Notes: a model not told the origin generated them from the letters alone. Positions 7,579 through 17,061 are shown, counted from the stretch's first letter. The stretch is 64,000 bases of DNA from Psychroserpens ponticola (GCF_023556315.2 NZ_CP116221.1:2801001-2865000), one strand, 5' to 3'. Made by a program: numbers and translations.

Positions 7579-8343
7579 TTAAATACCTAATGCTTGTCCA
7601 CCACCAATTTGGATCGTTTCTGCAGTTATAAAAGCAGCATCTTTACTTGCTAAGAAAGAAATAACACCAGCTACATCTTCAGGTTGACCTAATCTTCCTA
7701 ACATAATATTATTTGCCCATGAAGCAAAAACTTCTGGTTTTGTTGCTTTAATTTGAGCATGAAATGGTGTATCAATGGTTCCAGGTGAAACTGCATTTGC
7801 TCTAATACCATATTCCGCTAAATCTTTTGCCAATGCTCTTGTAATTGCATGAACTCCAGCTTTAGATGTTCCATAAACACCAGCTCCAGGTCCACCTGCA
7901 GTCCATCCAGCATTTGAAGTATAATTAATTATAGAAGGATGTTCTCCTTTTTTCAGAAATGGTATTGCTGCTCTTGAAGCAAAAAACACAGAATCTAAGT
8001 TAAGCGCCATAACAAATCTGTAAAAATCAGTTGTCATTTCTTCAAAACGAGATCTTCCTCCTAATCCACCAGCATTGTTAACTAGCACATCAATTTTACC
8101 ATATTTTTCACCAATTTTAGTGATGTTAGAAGTTACGTCATCTTCTTTTGTAACGTCAAAGCCGTAATACTCAGCGCTAATACCTTGATTTGTAAGCTCT
8201 TTAACTCTTTTAGCTCCCGCTTCATCATCGATACCATTTAAAACTACAGTATATCCATCTTGACCTAATCTTTCAGCAACTGCAAATCCAATACCTCCTG
8301 TAGCACCTGTTATTATAGCTACTTTTCCTTTATTTTTACTCAT
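7579..8343 (-). CDS. SDR oxidoreductase, probable DEH reductase
   Basis: A 254-residue classical short-chain dehydrogenase/reductase. The cofactor motif TGATGGIG is at 12-19, NNAGG at 89-93, and the catalytic triad residues Ser143, Tyr157 and Lys161 (YGTSK) are present. In alginate loci, SDRs in this position reduce 4-deoxy-L-erythro-5-hexoseulose uronate (DEH) to KDG with NAD(P)H, feeding KdgK. The locus has kdgK, kdgA and kdgF but no other DEH reductase, so this gene fills the gap. It is the last gene of the gntR-MFS-SDR operon, 23 bp after the permease, and an intrinsic terminator follows. NADH or NADPH preference cannot be read securely. Confidence 0.85.
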   Translation of the reverse strand: MSKNKGKVAIITGATGGIGFAVAERLGQDGYTVVLNGIDDEAGAKRVKELTNQGISAEYYGFDVTKEDDVTSNITKIGEKYGKIDVLVNNAGGLGGRSRFEEMTTDFYRFVMALNLDSVFFASRAAIPFLKKGEHPSIINYTSNAGWTAGGPGAGVYGTSKAGVHAITRALAKDLAEYGIRANAVSPGTIDTPFHAQIKATKPEVFASWANNIMLGRLGQPEDVAGVISFLASKDAAFITAETIQIGGGQALGI

Positions 8344-8366
8344 CTTTTAATAGTATATTTTATTAT

Positions 8367-9638
8367 TTAATTTATTTCGTTTTCTATAGGTTTAATCTCT
8401 TTTATCAATAGATTAATTGACAATACTGCTAACGGAGCTAATACAGCTAATATTATAAATGCTGGTGTGTATGATTCAGTAGTTATTATCGGTATCAACC
8501 AGTTCATAATAATTACAGAAACAGCTCCAATACTTCCACCTAATCCAGCTAGTGTTCCAACGGATTTCCCATTCAATAGATCACTTGGAATAGTTTGAAT
8601 GTTACTAATTGAAAATTGGAATCCAAATAATACAACAAACACAAAAGACACAAATTTCTCAGGTGTATCGGCAAATAATATCGCTCCGACAATTGCAAAA
8701 ACAATTATTACGGCTCCAATAGTGATTACTTTTTTTCTTGATTTATCTAAGCTATTGTTATTCATTAATTTTTTCACATACCAACCTCCAGCGAGACTAC
8801 CAATTGCAGCTCCTACATATGGAAACCATGCATAATAGCCTATTTCTTTTACATTAAACCCAAATTCTTTATATAAGTAAATTGGCATCCAAAACACAAA
8901 CAACCACCAAATTGGTTCAATAAAAAAGCGTGAAGCAATTACTCCCCAAGATTCTTTCATAGAAAGGATCTCCATTACACTTAAACTTTTATCATCATCA
9001 TTATCTCGCCTAGATTCTAATCGACCTGAGACGATATGATTCTTCTCTTCATCAGTAATCCATGGATGCAATTTCGGTTTATTTTTGTTCATTATTAACC
9101 AAGGAATAATCCATATAAATCCTAAAACACCAATAATTACAAATGTTACTTTCCAACCATAAGCGCCAAATAATTCTGCAACAGTAGGTGCAGCAATTAT
9201 TGAACCGATAGCAGCACCAGCATTAAATATACCTTGTGCAACAGCTCTTTCTTTAATAGGAAACCACTCTGCATTATTTTTTACTGCTCCAGGCCAATTA
9301 CCAGCTTCAGCAACACCTAATAATCCTCTAAATATCCCTAAAGAAGCTGCTCCTCTAGCGAAGAAGTGTAACACACTAGCTAAAGACCAAAAGAAAATAG
9401 ACAATACAAATCCTATTTTTGTTCCAACCTTATCATATACTTTACCTGAAATAAATTTACCAGCTGCATATGTGATTGTAAATATATTTATAACCCAAGC
9501 ATAATCTTCTTCAGTAAGGCCTAAATCTTTACTCATTTCTGGCCACATTATTCCTAATGCTGATCTATCAATATAATTGATAACTGTGGCGAGGCAAACT
9601 AAGCCTATAATCCACCATCTAAGTCCTTTTACTTTCAT
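8367..9638 (-). CDS. MFS permease of the hexuronate/anion:cation symporter type
   Basis: A 423-residue, 12-helix major facilitator. The N-terminal helix contains TVINYIDRSALGIMWPEM, the signature of the anion:cation symporter (ExuT/phthalate permease) family. An AEAGNWPGAVK segment at about 110-121 is another marker of that family. Enterobacterial ExuT imports hexuronates; here the expected cargo is unsaturated monouronate, DEH or a related uronate released in the periplasm by the exolyases. It is flanked by the GntR regulator (22 bp) and the DEH-reductase-like SDR (23 bp) in one operon. The role is family and context inference. Confidence 0.88.
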   Translation of the reverse strand: MKVKGLRWWIIGLVCLATVINYIDRSALGIMWPEMSKDLGLTEEDYAWVINIFTITYAAGKFISGKVYDKVGTKIGFVLSIFFWSLASVLHFFARGAASLGIFRGLLGVAEAGNWPGAVKNNAEWFPIKERAVAQGIFNAGAAIGSIIAAPTVAELFGAYGWKVTFVIIGVLGFIWIIPWLIMNKNKPKLHPWITDEEKNHIVSGRLESRRDNDDDKSLSVMEILSMKESWGVIASRFFIEPIWWLFVFWMPIYLYKEFGFNVKEIGYYAWFPYVGAAIGSLAGGWYVKKLMNNNSLDKSRKKVITIGAVIIVFAIVGAILFADTPEKFVSFVFVVLFGFQFSISNIQTIPSDLLNGKSVGTLAGLGGSIGAVSVIIMNWLIPIITTESYTPAFIILAVLAPLAVLSINLLIKEIKPIENEIN

Positions 9639-9660
9639 ATTTGGTTAGTCTGTTATTAAA

Positions 9661-10362
9661 TTAAACATTATAACAATATTGGTATAACACGCTAAAGTGT
9701 GCTTTCATTTTTGCCTTAGCTAATTGTGGTTTTTGTCTTTTTATCGCATCGAATATCTCTTCGTGTTCTTTAACTCCTCTTTGAGAGAGTCCTTTATCAC
9801 AAACGTGATATTTTTCAAAATTTGTAATGATTTCAGGTGTTATAACAAGCATAAACGCATTCATGGTGCTATTTCCACTTGCTTTAGCAATTGCCAAATG
9901 AAAAAGTAAATCCTCTTGAACTGCATCTTCACCTTTTAAAACTTTTTGATTATAAGCATCTAGGGCTACTTTTAATTTTTCAAGATCCTCATCTGTTCTT
10001 CTAATCGCAGCCAAACGCACTGTTTTTAATTCTAATAAAATTCTAGTTTCCACTAAAGATTTAAAATCTGGATCTTCTAATCTCAAAATATCTTCAATCA
10101 TTCCATTCATGGCAATGACACCAATATTGGCAACAAAAGTTCCGCTTTGTGGAATTGATTTTAAGAGTCCATAAAATTCTAATTTCTGAATTGCTTCTCG
10201 AACAACACTTCTAGTTACTTCAAATTTTTCTGACAACATTCGCTCCGAAGGTAATTTATCTCCAGGCTCAAGATTTTTATGATTTATAAGTTCTCCTATT
10301 TTGGAAATGATAATCTTTTGAACATTCTGATTATCTGCTTTTGTAAGTGTTTCTATTTTCAT
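9661..10362 (-). CDS. GntR-family (FadR subfamily, FCD domain) regulator of the alginate locus
   Basis: A 233-residue regulator with an N-terminal GntR winged helix (about 12-80; LEPGDKLPSERMLSEKF, then TRSVVREAIQKLE) and a C-terminal all-helical FCD ligand domain (about 100-228). Probable FCD metal/ligand residues Asp151, His155, His200 and His222 are in place. FadR/UxuR-type proteins bind TGGTNNACCA-like palindromes, and exactly this motif occurs as tandem pairs over three promoters of the locus (17078, 22291, 31984). I infer that this protein represses those promoters and is released by a uronate intermediate. No such box lies before the gntR gene itself. It heads the gntR-MFS-SDR operon. 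Confidence 0.9.
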   Translation of the reverse strand: MKIETLTKADNQNVQKIIISKIGELINHKNLEPGDKLPSERMLSEKFEVTRSVVREAIQKLEFYGLLKSIPQSGTFVANIGVIAMNGMIEDILRLEDPDFKSLVETRILLELKTVRLAAIRRTDEDLEKLKVALDAYNQKVLKGEDAVQEDLLFHLAIAKASGNSTMNAFMLVITPEIITNFEKYHVCDKGLSQRGVKEHEEIFDAIKRQKPQLAKAKMKAHFSVLYQYCYNV

Positions 10363-10401
10363 ATTTTAAAATCTCATTAACTTTCAATTAAAAATGTCTG
10401 A

Positions 10402-10441
10402 TAAATTTATAAAAATATTACACGGAACAAGTGTTTATTCC
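10402..10441 (-). promoter_or_regulatory. Candidate promoter of the gntR-MFS-SDR operon
   Basis: On the minus strand, TTG (plus 10428-10430) is followed after 18 nt by TAAATTTA (plus 10402-10409), one base from TAnnTTTG. A near-inverted repeat, GGAACAA-N4-TTATTCC (10424-10441), overlaps the TTG element and could bind a regulator. It differs from the TTGGTNNACCA boxes used elsewhere. Weak promoter match. Confidence 0.4.
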
Positions 10442-10466
10442 TACAAAAAATTCAACAATACTTAAA

Positions 10467-10503
10467 GAATTCTACTCATCTACATTTAGGATTAGTAGAA
10501 TTC
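10467..10503. terminator. Perfect 10-bp inverted repeat after the susCD operon, possible terminator
   Basis: Arms GAATTCTACT (10467-10476) and AGTAGAATTC (10494-10503) are exactly complementary across a 17-nt loop, 29 bp after the PL7 stop. On the minus strand the hairpin is followed only by TTTAAG, so the U-tract is poor. It may be a weak terminator, an mRNA 3'-end stabiliser or an operator. Confidence 0.45.
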
Positions 10504-10531
10504 AATAAGCGACAAACTCAAATAATCAATC

Positions 10532-11431
10532 TTAATGTTTTACTTCTAAATTATAATATCTCACTCTTGCGAAAGCACCTTCATCTCGTGATTGAAAATA
10601 ATTGCCAGCTTTGAAATAATTTTCAAATATTCCCCATTTTGACATATGGATATTTTCGTACACTTTATACTCGTTATCATTTAAAATAATCACCATTTTT
10701 CCTTCAGAAACTTGAACTTCAAGAGTGAATTTTTTAAAATCTACTTTTTCTTTAAAATTAAACCCTTCATCATTTCCCCATGCATCTTCGTGAAGCATTT
10801 CAGTTTCAGTAGCATTTAAGTTTTTAAGAACTTTAGTTTTAATTCTAATCTTACCTTTATCCCAATATATTTTCAACATTGGTGGTGCATTGTTATCATC
10901 TTGACCTATTAAATCTCTTTGTTCATTAGTTAATCTGCCATGAATTTGCATAATAATAACGCGATGATATTTTCCATCTTCACCTCTAGTAACTTCATCA
11001 ATTGCAAGTTTGCCTTTCATAATGCCTCCTTGCTTGAATGTCCAGTTCGTATTATTATCACCTGGAATCATTTGTTCTCTTAACTCAGATCTAGAATATT
11101 TAGTATTTCTAGTTGTAGCTTGACTTGGATATGCATGAAATACAAGCGCACCTCGACTCGAATCGTTGTACATGTATGGAATTAACTTCTCATTTGTAGC
11201 ATAATCCATAATTTCAGGAGGTGAAACCTCGTAAGGTTTTTTACCATCTCCAGAAGGTGTTGTCACCTTCCAATGTGACAAATCAATATCTGGCAACTTA
11301 CTTTTTTTCCTTTTTTTCTTCTTCTTCTTTTTTTCCTTTTTAATTACAGAGTTAGAAGTTGTGCTCATGGATTGGCAGTTAGCTGCCAATCCAAAAAAGA
11401 ACACAAATAAGAATGTATAATAAATCTTCAT
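10532..11431 (-). CDS. PL7 alginate lyase with a polylysine linker
   Basis: A 299-residue protein that cleaves alginate by beta-elimination. The PL7 fold (alginate_lyase2) occupies about 46-298 with the three family motifs: RSELR at 114-118, QIHG at 162-165 and YFKAGNYFQ at 272-280, supplying the catalytic Arg, Gln, His and Tyr. A signal peptide ends around residues 18-20; the Cys there has a poor lipobox (AANC), so lipoprotein status is uncertain. Residues 31-45 are almost all lysine or arginine, which could hold the enzyme against anionic alginate or the cell surface. It is the last gene of the susC-susD-PKD-PL7 operon, 10 bp after the PKD protein. Endo or exo mode is not readable. Confidence 0.93.
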   Translation of the reverse strand: MKIYYTFLFVFFFGLAANCQSMSTTSNSVIKKEKKKKKKKRKKSKLPDIDLSHWKVTTPSGDGKKPYEVSPPEIMDYATNEKLIPYMYNDSSRGALVFHAYPSQATTRNTKYSRSELREQMIPGDNNTNWTFKQGGIMKGKLAIDEVTRGEDGKYHRVIIMQIHGRLTNEQRDLIGQDDNNAPPMLKIYWDKGKIRIKTKVLKNLNATETEMLHEDAWGNDEGFNFKEKVDFKKFTLEVQVSEGKMVIILNDNEYKVYENIHMSKWGIFENYFKAGNYFQSRDEGAFARVRYYNLEVKH

Positions 11432-11441
11432 TAATTTTTAT

Positions 11442-12344
11442 TTAATCGTCAGCAGCAAGTGTAAACGTATCAATATAAGCTTCATCTAACTCATTAAAGA
11501 AGTAAATTGCTAACGTAGTATTTGTTCCAGAATTAAATGATAACGTACCTGTCGCTAATTCACTTGTTCCAACAACATCTTCTGAAAATGAAACTGAAGC
11601 AACTGTATTAGCTGCTACATCAGCTGGATCGGTTGTTGGCTTAACCATTAAAACATTTAGTACTCCGAACATATCAGATACATCATCTTTTAAACGGTAT
11701 CTAAACGATAAAACATAATCTGTATTTGGTGTAAAATCACCTATTTCTTGATACCCTATTCTATCGGCTGATTCAGGTAATTTTCCTCCATAATTTCCAT
11801 CATGATAACCACTTGATCCTGTTATTTGTAACACACCACCTAGATCAGAATTTCTCCAAACAGCTCTACTATCAATCTCAACTGGATCATCACCTGCATC
11901 ACCATTATCAAAACCTGGTTCAAGTATTTCAGGGATTAAAACGTCTGGCACTTCTGGCTCAACGATCTCTAAAGTTTTTGTAACAGTACTAGAAACACCA
12001 TTACCATCTGTAGCGGTTAGTGTTACTGAGTACATACCTTCACCTGGATAGGTTTTTTCAGCATCAGAATCACTAGATGTTGTATTATCATCAAACTCCC
12101 ATAAATACGTAATTGCATTTGATGATAAGTTTGCGAACGTATAATCTTTCCATTCTTCATTTTGCCCTACACCTTGTGAGAAAGAAAAATCTGCTGAAGG
12201 AGGTGTTGCGTCTGCAATAGAATTAGCACCTAGTGGTTCATATTTATCCAGATCACTGCACGATTGTGATAAAGCCAATAACACAATAAACATGCTAGCT
12301 CTATAAATTGATTTTGTTAAAAATTTCTTCATTTTATTATGCAT
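11442..12344 (-). CDS. PKD-domain surface glycan-binding lipoprotein
   Basis: A 300-residue lipoprotein: a signal peptide with lipobox LSQSC (Cys29), an Ig-like PKD domain at about 45-128 (YLWEFDDNTTSSDSDAEKTY, then YSVTLTATDGNG), and a C-terminal beta-sandwich of about 150 residues resembling carbohydrate-binding modules (GYHDGNYGGKL, FRYRLKDD). It sits directly after susD, where Bacteroidota polysaccharide loci encode the SusE/F-type glycan-binding protein. It probably captures alginate at the outer surface and hands it to SusD/SusC. ATGs at 12344 and 12332 are both possible; the second gives the more usual signal peptide start (MKKFLTKS). Confidence 0.82.
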   Translation of the reverse strand: MHNKMKKFLTKSIYRASMFIVLLALSQSCSDLDKYEPLGANSIADATPPSADFSFSQGVGQNEEWKDYTFANLSSNAITYLWEFDDNTTSSDSDAEKTYPGEGMYSVTLTATDGNGVSSTVTKTLEIVEPEVPDVLIPEILEPGFDNGDAGDDPVEIDSRAVWRNSDLGGVLQITGSSGYHDGNYGGKLPESADRIGYQEIGDFTPNTDYVLSFRYRLKDDVSDMFGVLNVLMVKPTTDPADVAANTVASVSFSEDVVGTSELATGTLSFNSGTNTTLAIYFFNELDEAYIDTFTLAADD

Positions 12345-12347
12345 TTT

Positions 12348-13793
12348 TTAGTTATATCCTGGGTTTTGTGATAAACGCCCATTACTTAAGTTAATTTCTC
12401 TTTGTGGTATTGGCAATAAAAGATCTGTAGCAGTAAAATTATAACCATTAGCTGCTGAAAAAACAGACAATACATTTTGAGCCTCTCCAAAACGAATTAG
12501 ATCAAATAAACGTTGGTTTTCATATGCTAACTCAACTCGACGTTCATCTAACAATTCTTGCTTAGTAATGTTATCATCATCATCACCAGATAAACCTGCT
12601 CTTAATCTCACTTCTTCAAATGAGTCTAATGCTCCTTGAACACTAGTACTAGAACCTCCAGCCATAATTGCTTCTACATGCATTAATAATACATCAGCAT
12701 AACGTATTACAATCCAATCATTACCTGCAGAAGTTGGATCACTTGATGTTGGATCAATTCCTAAATCATCATCACCATCTGGTAGATATTTTACGACTTG
12801 AAATTGTGTTGGTTGACCTGTATCTACTCTATAAGAATATAATGTTCTATCACCACCTAATTCATCTAGTGCATTTCGAGAATCAACAGTTGTATAATTC
12901 ACACCACTTGTTCTACCTACAGCGTTTAACCATTCTGCAGAGAAGTTTTGACTATCATTACTATCTGGAAAATAACCAATAGCAAATATAATTTCACTAT
13001 TCAATTCATTAAAGAAGACATCTTTAAAGTTAGGCTGTAACATAAAACCACTACTCATTATTTCTTCACATAAAATTTGTGCTTCTAAGTAATTCGTTCC
13101 TTGTGTCAAGTAAACTTTAGCTAATAAAGCTTGAGCTGCTGCTTTTGACGCTCTCGTTTTATAAGTGTTATCTAAACCTGCAACTGCATTTTCAAGATCT
13201 TCTTCAATAAAAGCATAAATATCAGCTGTATTAACTCGTGTAAATGCAACATCTAAATAACTAGAATCATTTGGATCTAATACTTGATCTACTAACGGAA
13301 TATCTCCAAACAATCTTACTAAGTTAAAATAAGCATAAGCTCTAACAAATTTTGCTTCAGCTTCAATTTTTGCTTTATTTTCATCAGAAGCTACATTCAA
13401 GTTAAGCAATACAATATTTGCTCTAAATATAACATTGTAAAAACTATTGTAATAATCTTGAACGATACCATTTGTAGGCTGAATTGAATAATTTTCAAAT
13501 TGAGCAGCTTCACCTTCTGAACTTTTAGTTCTGGTATTATCACTTCTCATCTCCGTAAGATAAAACTCTTGTTGCATCCCATGATAATCATTAGATACAG
13601 TAGAATTAATTCCTTGAATACCATCATACATATTAATAACAGCTCCATTCAACTGCTCTTCCGTAGTATAAAAAGTGTTTGCGTTAATTAATGACTCTAA
13701 CTCTGGAGATAGATAATCTTCTCCGCAAGCTGAGGTCGCAGCCATTACTAATAGTAACACTATAATTTTAATTGATTTCATAATATATTTCAT
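12348..13793 (-). CDS. susD: SusD/RagB-family glycan-binding lipoprotein
   Basis: A 481-residue SusD homologue: lipoprotein signal with Cys near residue 23 (ATSAC), an N-terminal SusD-like domain with TPR helices (AEAKFVRAYAYFNLVRLFGD) and the C-terminal RagB/SusD domain with the usual ending LLPIPQREINLSNGRLSQNPGY. It forms the lid of the SusCD import complex and binds alginate oligomers. Its stop is 3 bp before the PKD gene, and it lies 15 bp after susC. ATG at 13793 or the in-frame ATG at 13781 could be the start; the latter gives a cleaner signal peptide. Confidence 0.95.
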   Translation of the reverse strand: MKYIMKSIKIIVLLLVMAATSACGEDYLSPELESLINANTFYTTEEQLNGAVINMYDGIQGINSTVSNDYHGMQQEFYLTEMRSDNTRTKSSEGEAAQFENYSIQPTNGIVQDYYNSFYNVIFRANIVLLNLNVASDENKAKIEAEAKFVRAYAYFNLVRLFGDIPLVDQVLDPNDSSYLDVAFTRVNTADIYAFIEEDLENAVAGLDNTYKTRASKAAAQALLAKVYLTQGTNYLEAQILCEEIMSSGFMLQPNFKDVFFNELNSEIIFAIGYFPDSNDSQNFSAEWLNAVGRTSGVNYTTVDSRNALDELGGDRTLYSYRVDTGQPTQFQVVKYLPDGDDDLGIDPTSSDPTSAGNDWIVIRYADVLLMHVEAIMAGGSSTSVQGALDSFEEVRLRAGLSGDDDDNITKQELLDERRVELAYENQRLFDLIRFGEAQNVLSVFSAANGYNFTATDLLLPIPQREINLSNGRLSQNPGYN

Positions 13794-13808
13794 TTTTTAA
13801 AGTGTTAA

Positions 13809-16800
13809 TTAAAATTCTAAATTCAACCCTAATGATATGGTTTGTTGTACAGGTGAACCAGCTCTTTGGTAACCATACGTCGTTGGAGATGTATCGTTTA
13901 TAGATTCTGGATTAAACCCTGTATAATCACTTGCAGTAAAATAAAGAAGGTTTGTTCCACTTGCATACACTCTCGCTTTTGTTAAAAATATTTTAGATAA
14001 TAAACTCTGAGGAAGTGTATAACCTATGTTTACATTACGTAATGCTATATACGAAGCATCTTGAATAATATCGTCTGTAAATATCTTTTCTTTAATGAAT
14101 TCTTTATTTGGTGTATCTGCTGTATAATCTTGAGCACTATTAAAATGATTGAATATATACTGATCTCCCATATTTCTGATTTCAGCACCATGACTTCCTT
14201 GAAACATAAAGCTTAAATCGAAATCTCCAACTTTAAAATCATTAGTTAAACTCCAAACAATGTCTGGATAAGGATCCCCTAAGATTGTTTTATCATCATC
14301 ATCAATTATACCATCACCATTTAAATCTTTCACATACACATCTTGAGCTTCACCTCCAACTGGGTGATATGGATTATTTATATACTGTAAAGGAATATCT
14401 CTATCAACAACCCAACCATAGAAAGAAGAAATTGGATTTCCAACTTGATTAATCCATTCTGCTGCTCTTTTACTATCTACATTTTGAATTTGTCCATCAG
14501 AATCTGCGAAATTAACTAATTTATTTTCGTTTTTAGACACTAACATAGTAGTTGACCATTTGAATTTTTCTTTAGAAATATTTCTAGTTCTTAATTCTAA
14601 TTCAAATCCTGAATTTTCAACTTCACCAATATTAACTAAACGACTGTCTAAACCAGTTGTACCTGAAATTGGATTATCTATAAGAAGTTGATCACTTGTT
14701 CTCTTATAGTATTCTACAGAACCAGATACAATATTATTGAATAAACCAAAATCAATTCCTGGGTTAATCTCTATTGATCGTTCCCATTGTAAATTAGGAT
14801 TTGCAAAGTTAATAGAGTTAAAACCAGGCTCAACGTCACCATCAACAACTGCAGTTGAAGATTGCAATAAAGGTAAGTATGGAAAAGCATCAACAATAGG
14901 ATCTCCTGATCTTAAAAATGGATTACCAGACACACCATAACTCATTCTAATTTTTAACATATTAACAACTTCGCTTTCATTTAAAAAGTCTTCGTTACTA
15001 ACGATCCAACCAACAGAGGCCGCTGCAAAATTACCATACTTACTATCTTCTCCAAAAGAAGAAAATCCATCACGTCTAAAACTTACAGACGCTAAATACT
15101 TATTATCATAAGAGTAGTTTAGCCTTGCTAAATACGATATTAGTCGTTCTGGAATTTCATAAGACACACTCGTTACAGTTGTTGGATCTGCAGCAGTAAT
15201 AGTTTGTAATAAATCCGAATCATAACCAGCACCAGATGTGCTTTCAAAATTGGTATCCCATTTTTCAGCAGAAAAACCAACTATAGCACCAATTTCATGC
15301 TTTCCAAAAATCTTGTCATAAGAAAATATATTATCTGTTACAAAGTGAATTCTGTTTTGTGTAGATAAATCTAATTGTGTTGCAGAGGCACCGTTTCTAC
15401 TTGAAAGAACACCTTGCCAGCGATCTCTTTTAGTATTCTGGAAATCTCCAGACAATGTAGTTCTAAAAGAAAAGTTATCTGTAATGTTATACTTTGCAAA
15501 AACACTACCTGCTAGTTTAAATTTATAATCGTTACGATCACGCTCTAATACTTTTGCCGCTGGATTTGTATTTGAAGTATTACTAATATCTGTTCCACCA
15601 GATTCAACTGGTGACATTGTATCTAGGTCAAAATCATCAAACATTCTTTGTTCAGCGTAATCACCAATTTTCACATTTGCATATTTACCACCATCTCGTA
15701 AACGGTTAACATATTGAATATTACTTGCATCAATATATAATGGCAACCAAGGTGTTTGTCTTAAAATATCGTGAGTAGAACCATCAAAACGTCTTCTATT
15801 AGAATAAGATGGACTTAAATTTGCTCCAATTGAGAATTTATCATTGATTTTAGAATTTACTTTTAATCTTAGTGAATACTTCTTATAATCATCAGTTAAT
15901 AAAACACCCTCATCATGAACATAATTTAAAGACAAACTAAATTTTGTATTTTCATTACCACCTCTAGCTGCAAAAGAGTGACTCTCAATGATACCACCAT
16001 CAAAAATAACATCTTGCCAATCGCGATCTGTACCAATTAATTGCTTAACTCTAGTTCTATCAGATATAGTTCCTGTAGCTGCTTTTTCTGCTCTTGCAGT
16101 TTCAGCTACTGTAAAATAGTAATCATCACTTTGTCTTGCTTCTTTAAAACCTGTAAAGACATTATAAGTAAACTTTGTCTTACCAGCTTTACCTTGCTTT
16201 GTAGTTATTAAAATTACACCATTAGCTCCTCTAGAACCATATATTGCAGCAGAAGCAGCATCTTTTAACACTTCAAAAGATTCAACTTCATTCATATCTA
16301 AGTTACCTAAAAAGTCACTATCAACAACTAAACCATCAACAACAATAGCTGGTGAAGAATCTCCAGAAATTGAACCAGTTCCTCTAATTCGAATTGTTGG
16401 AGCAGAACCCGCTTCACCTTCTGTAGCAGCAATAGTTACACCAGACACCTGACCTACTAAAGCTTCATCAACTCTTGGTACAGCAATTTGATCAAGGTCT
16501 TCATTTTTAACCTTTGATATAGCTCCTGTTAAATGACTCTTTCTCTGAGTACCATAACCGATAACTACAACTTCATCTAATTGAGCTGCGTCTTCAGCCA
16601 ATGAAATACTTAACGTTTGTTGGTCACTAACAATAACTGTTGAGGTAACATAACCTAAATAAGAGAATTGTAACACCTCACCAGAAGCTACATTAATTTC
16701 GAAGTTTCCATCAAAATCTGTAGAAGCACCTCTTGTTGTATTTAGAACTAGAACATTAACACCTGGAATAGGTTGTTGATCTACTTCAGAAACAACTGTC

Positions 16801-16886
16801 CCTTTCAGCAGATAGCTTTCTTGGGCAAACATTGTTACGCTAAATAGTAATGCAACTAATAGCGGTAGTTTGTTTTTTAAATTCAT
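13809..16886 (-). CDS. susC: SusC/RagA-family TonB-dependent receptor
   Basis: A 1025-residue outer-membrane transporter. A signal peptide ends near FAQE. A carboxypeptidase-regulatory-like domain follows at about 25-105 (GVNVLVLNTTRGASTDFDG). The plug comes next, with the TonB-box area DEVVVIGYG and the SusC signature KDAASAAIYGSRGANGVILI near 210. The rest is a 22-strand-type barrel ending in aromatic residues (LGLNLEF). With SusD it imports alginate oligomers using TonB energy. It is the first gene of the susC-susD-PKD-PL7 operon, with a 369-bp upstream region that carries a canonical promoter and tandem regulator boxes. Confidence 0.97.
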   Translation of the reverse strand: MNLKNKLPLLVALLFSVTMFAQESYLLKGTVVSEVDQQPIPGVNVLVLNTTRGASTDFDGNFEINVASGEVLQFSYLGYVTSTVIVSDQQTLSISLAEDAAQLDEVVVIGYGTQRKSHLTGAISKVKNEDLDQIAVPRVDEALVGQVSGVTIAATEGEAGSAPTIRIRGTGSISGDSSPAIVVDGLVVDSDFLGNLDMNEVESFEVLKDAASAAIYGSRGANGVILITTKQGKAGKTKFTYNVFTGFKEARQSDDYYFTVAETARAEKAATGTISDRTRVKQLIGTDRDWQDVIFDGGIIESHSFAARGGNENTKFSLSLNYVHDEGVLLTDDYKKYSLRLKVNSKINDKFSIGANLSPSYSNRRRFDGSTHDILRQTPWLPLYIDASNIQYVNRLRDGGKYANVKIGDYAEQRMFDDFDLDTMSPVESGGTDISNTSNTNPAAKVLERDRNDYKFKLAGSVFAKYNITDNFSFRTTLSGDFQNTKRDRWQGVLSSRNGASATQLDLSTQNRIHFVTDNIFSYDKIFGKHEIGAIVGFSAEKWDTNFESTSGAGYDSDLLQTITAADPTTVTSVSYEIPERLISYLARLNYSYDNKYLASVSFRRDGFSSFGEDSKYGNFAAASVGWIVSNEDFLNESEVVNMLKIRMSYGVSGNPFLRSGDPIVDAFPYLPLLQSSTAVVDGDVEPGFNSINFANPNLQWERSIEINPGIDFGLFNNIVSGSVEYYKRTSDQLLIDNPISGTTGLDSRLVNIGEVENSGFELELRTRNISKEKFKWSTTMLVSKNENKLVNFADSDGQIQNVDSKRAAEWINQVGNPISSFYGWVVDRDIPLQYINNPYHPVGGEAQDVYVKDLNGDGIIDDDDKTILGDPYPDIVWSLTNDFKVGDFDLSFMFQGSHGAEIRNMGDQYIFNHFNSAQDYTADTPNKEFIKEKIFTDDIIQDASYIALRNVNIGYTLPQSLLSKIFLTKARVYASGTNLLYFTASDYTGFNPESINDTSPTTYGYQRAGSPVQQTISLGLNLEF

Positions 16887-17034
16887 AATAATTGTTTTGA
16901 ATTGAATTAATTAATATTAACAATTACTTAAGTTTTAATACACAGCTAATTAATATGTTTTTTTGTAGCTTTGCTTATGTATCTACTTACTAAGTAATTA
17001 CACTTTTTCACTTCTTTTTATAGAAGTTTTTTTT

Positions 17035-17061
17035 AAAAGGATAGGCCCACCCTGTCCTTTT
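17035..17061 (-). promoter_or_regulatory. Stable hairpin in the predicted susC leader
   Basis: The plus-strand arms AAAAGGATAGG and CCTGTCCTTTT pair over 11 positions (one G-T) around a 5-nt loop. It lies downstream of the predicted susC start site, about 150 nt before the coding start, so it would be in the long 5' UTR. On the minus strand A residues follow, so it is not a terminator for susC. It may affect mRNA stability. Confidence 0.5.

Noticed and set aside
11297-11341. AT-rich low-complexity run as a possible sequencing artefact or frameshift
   Set aside because: The frame continues intact through a signal peptide before and full PL7 motifs after it.
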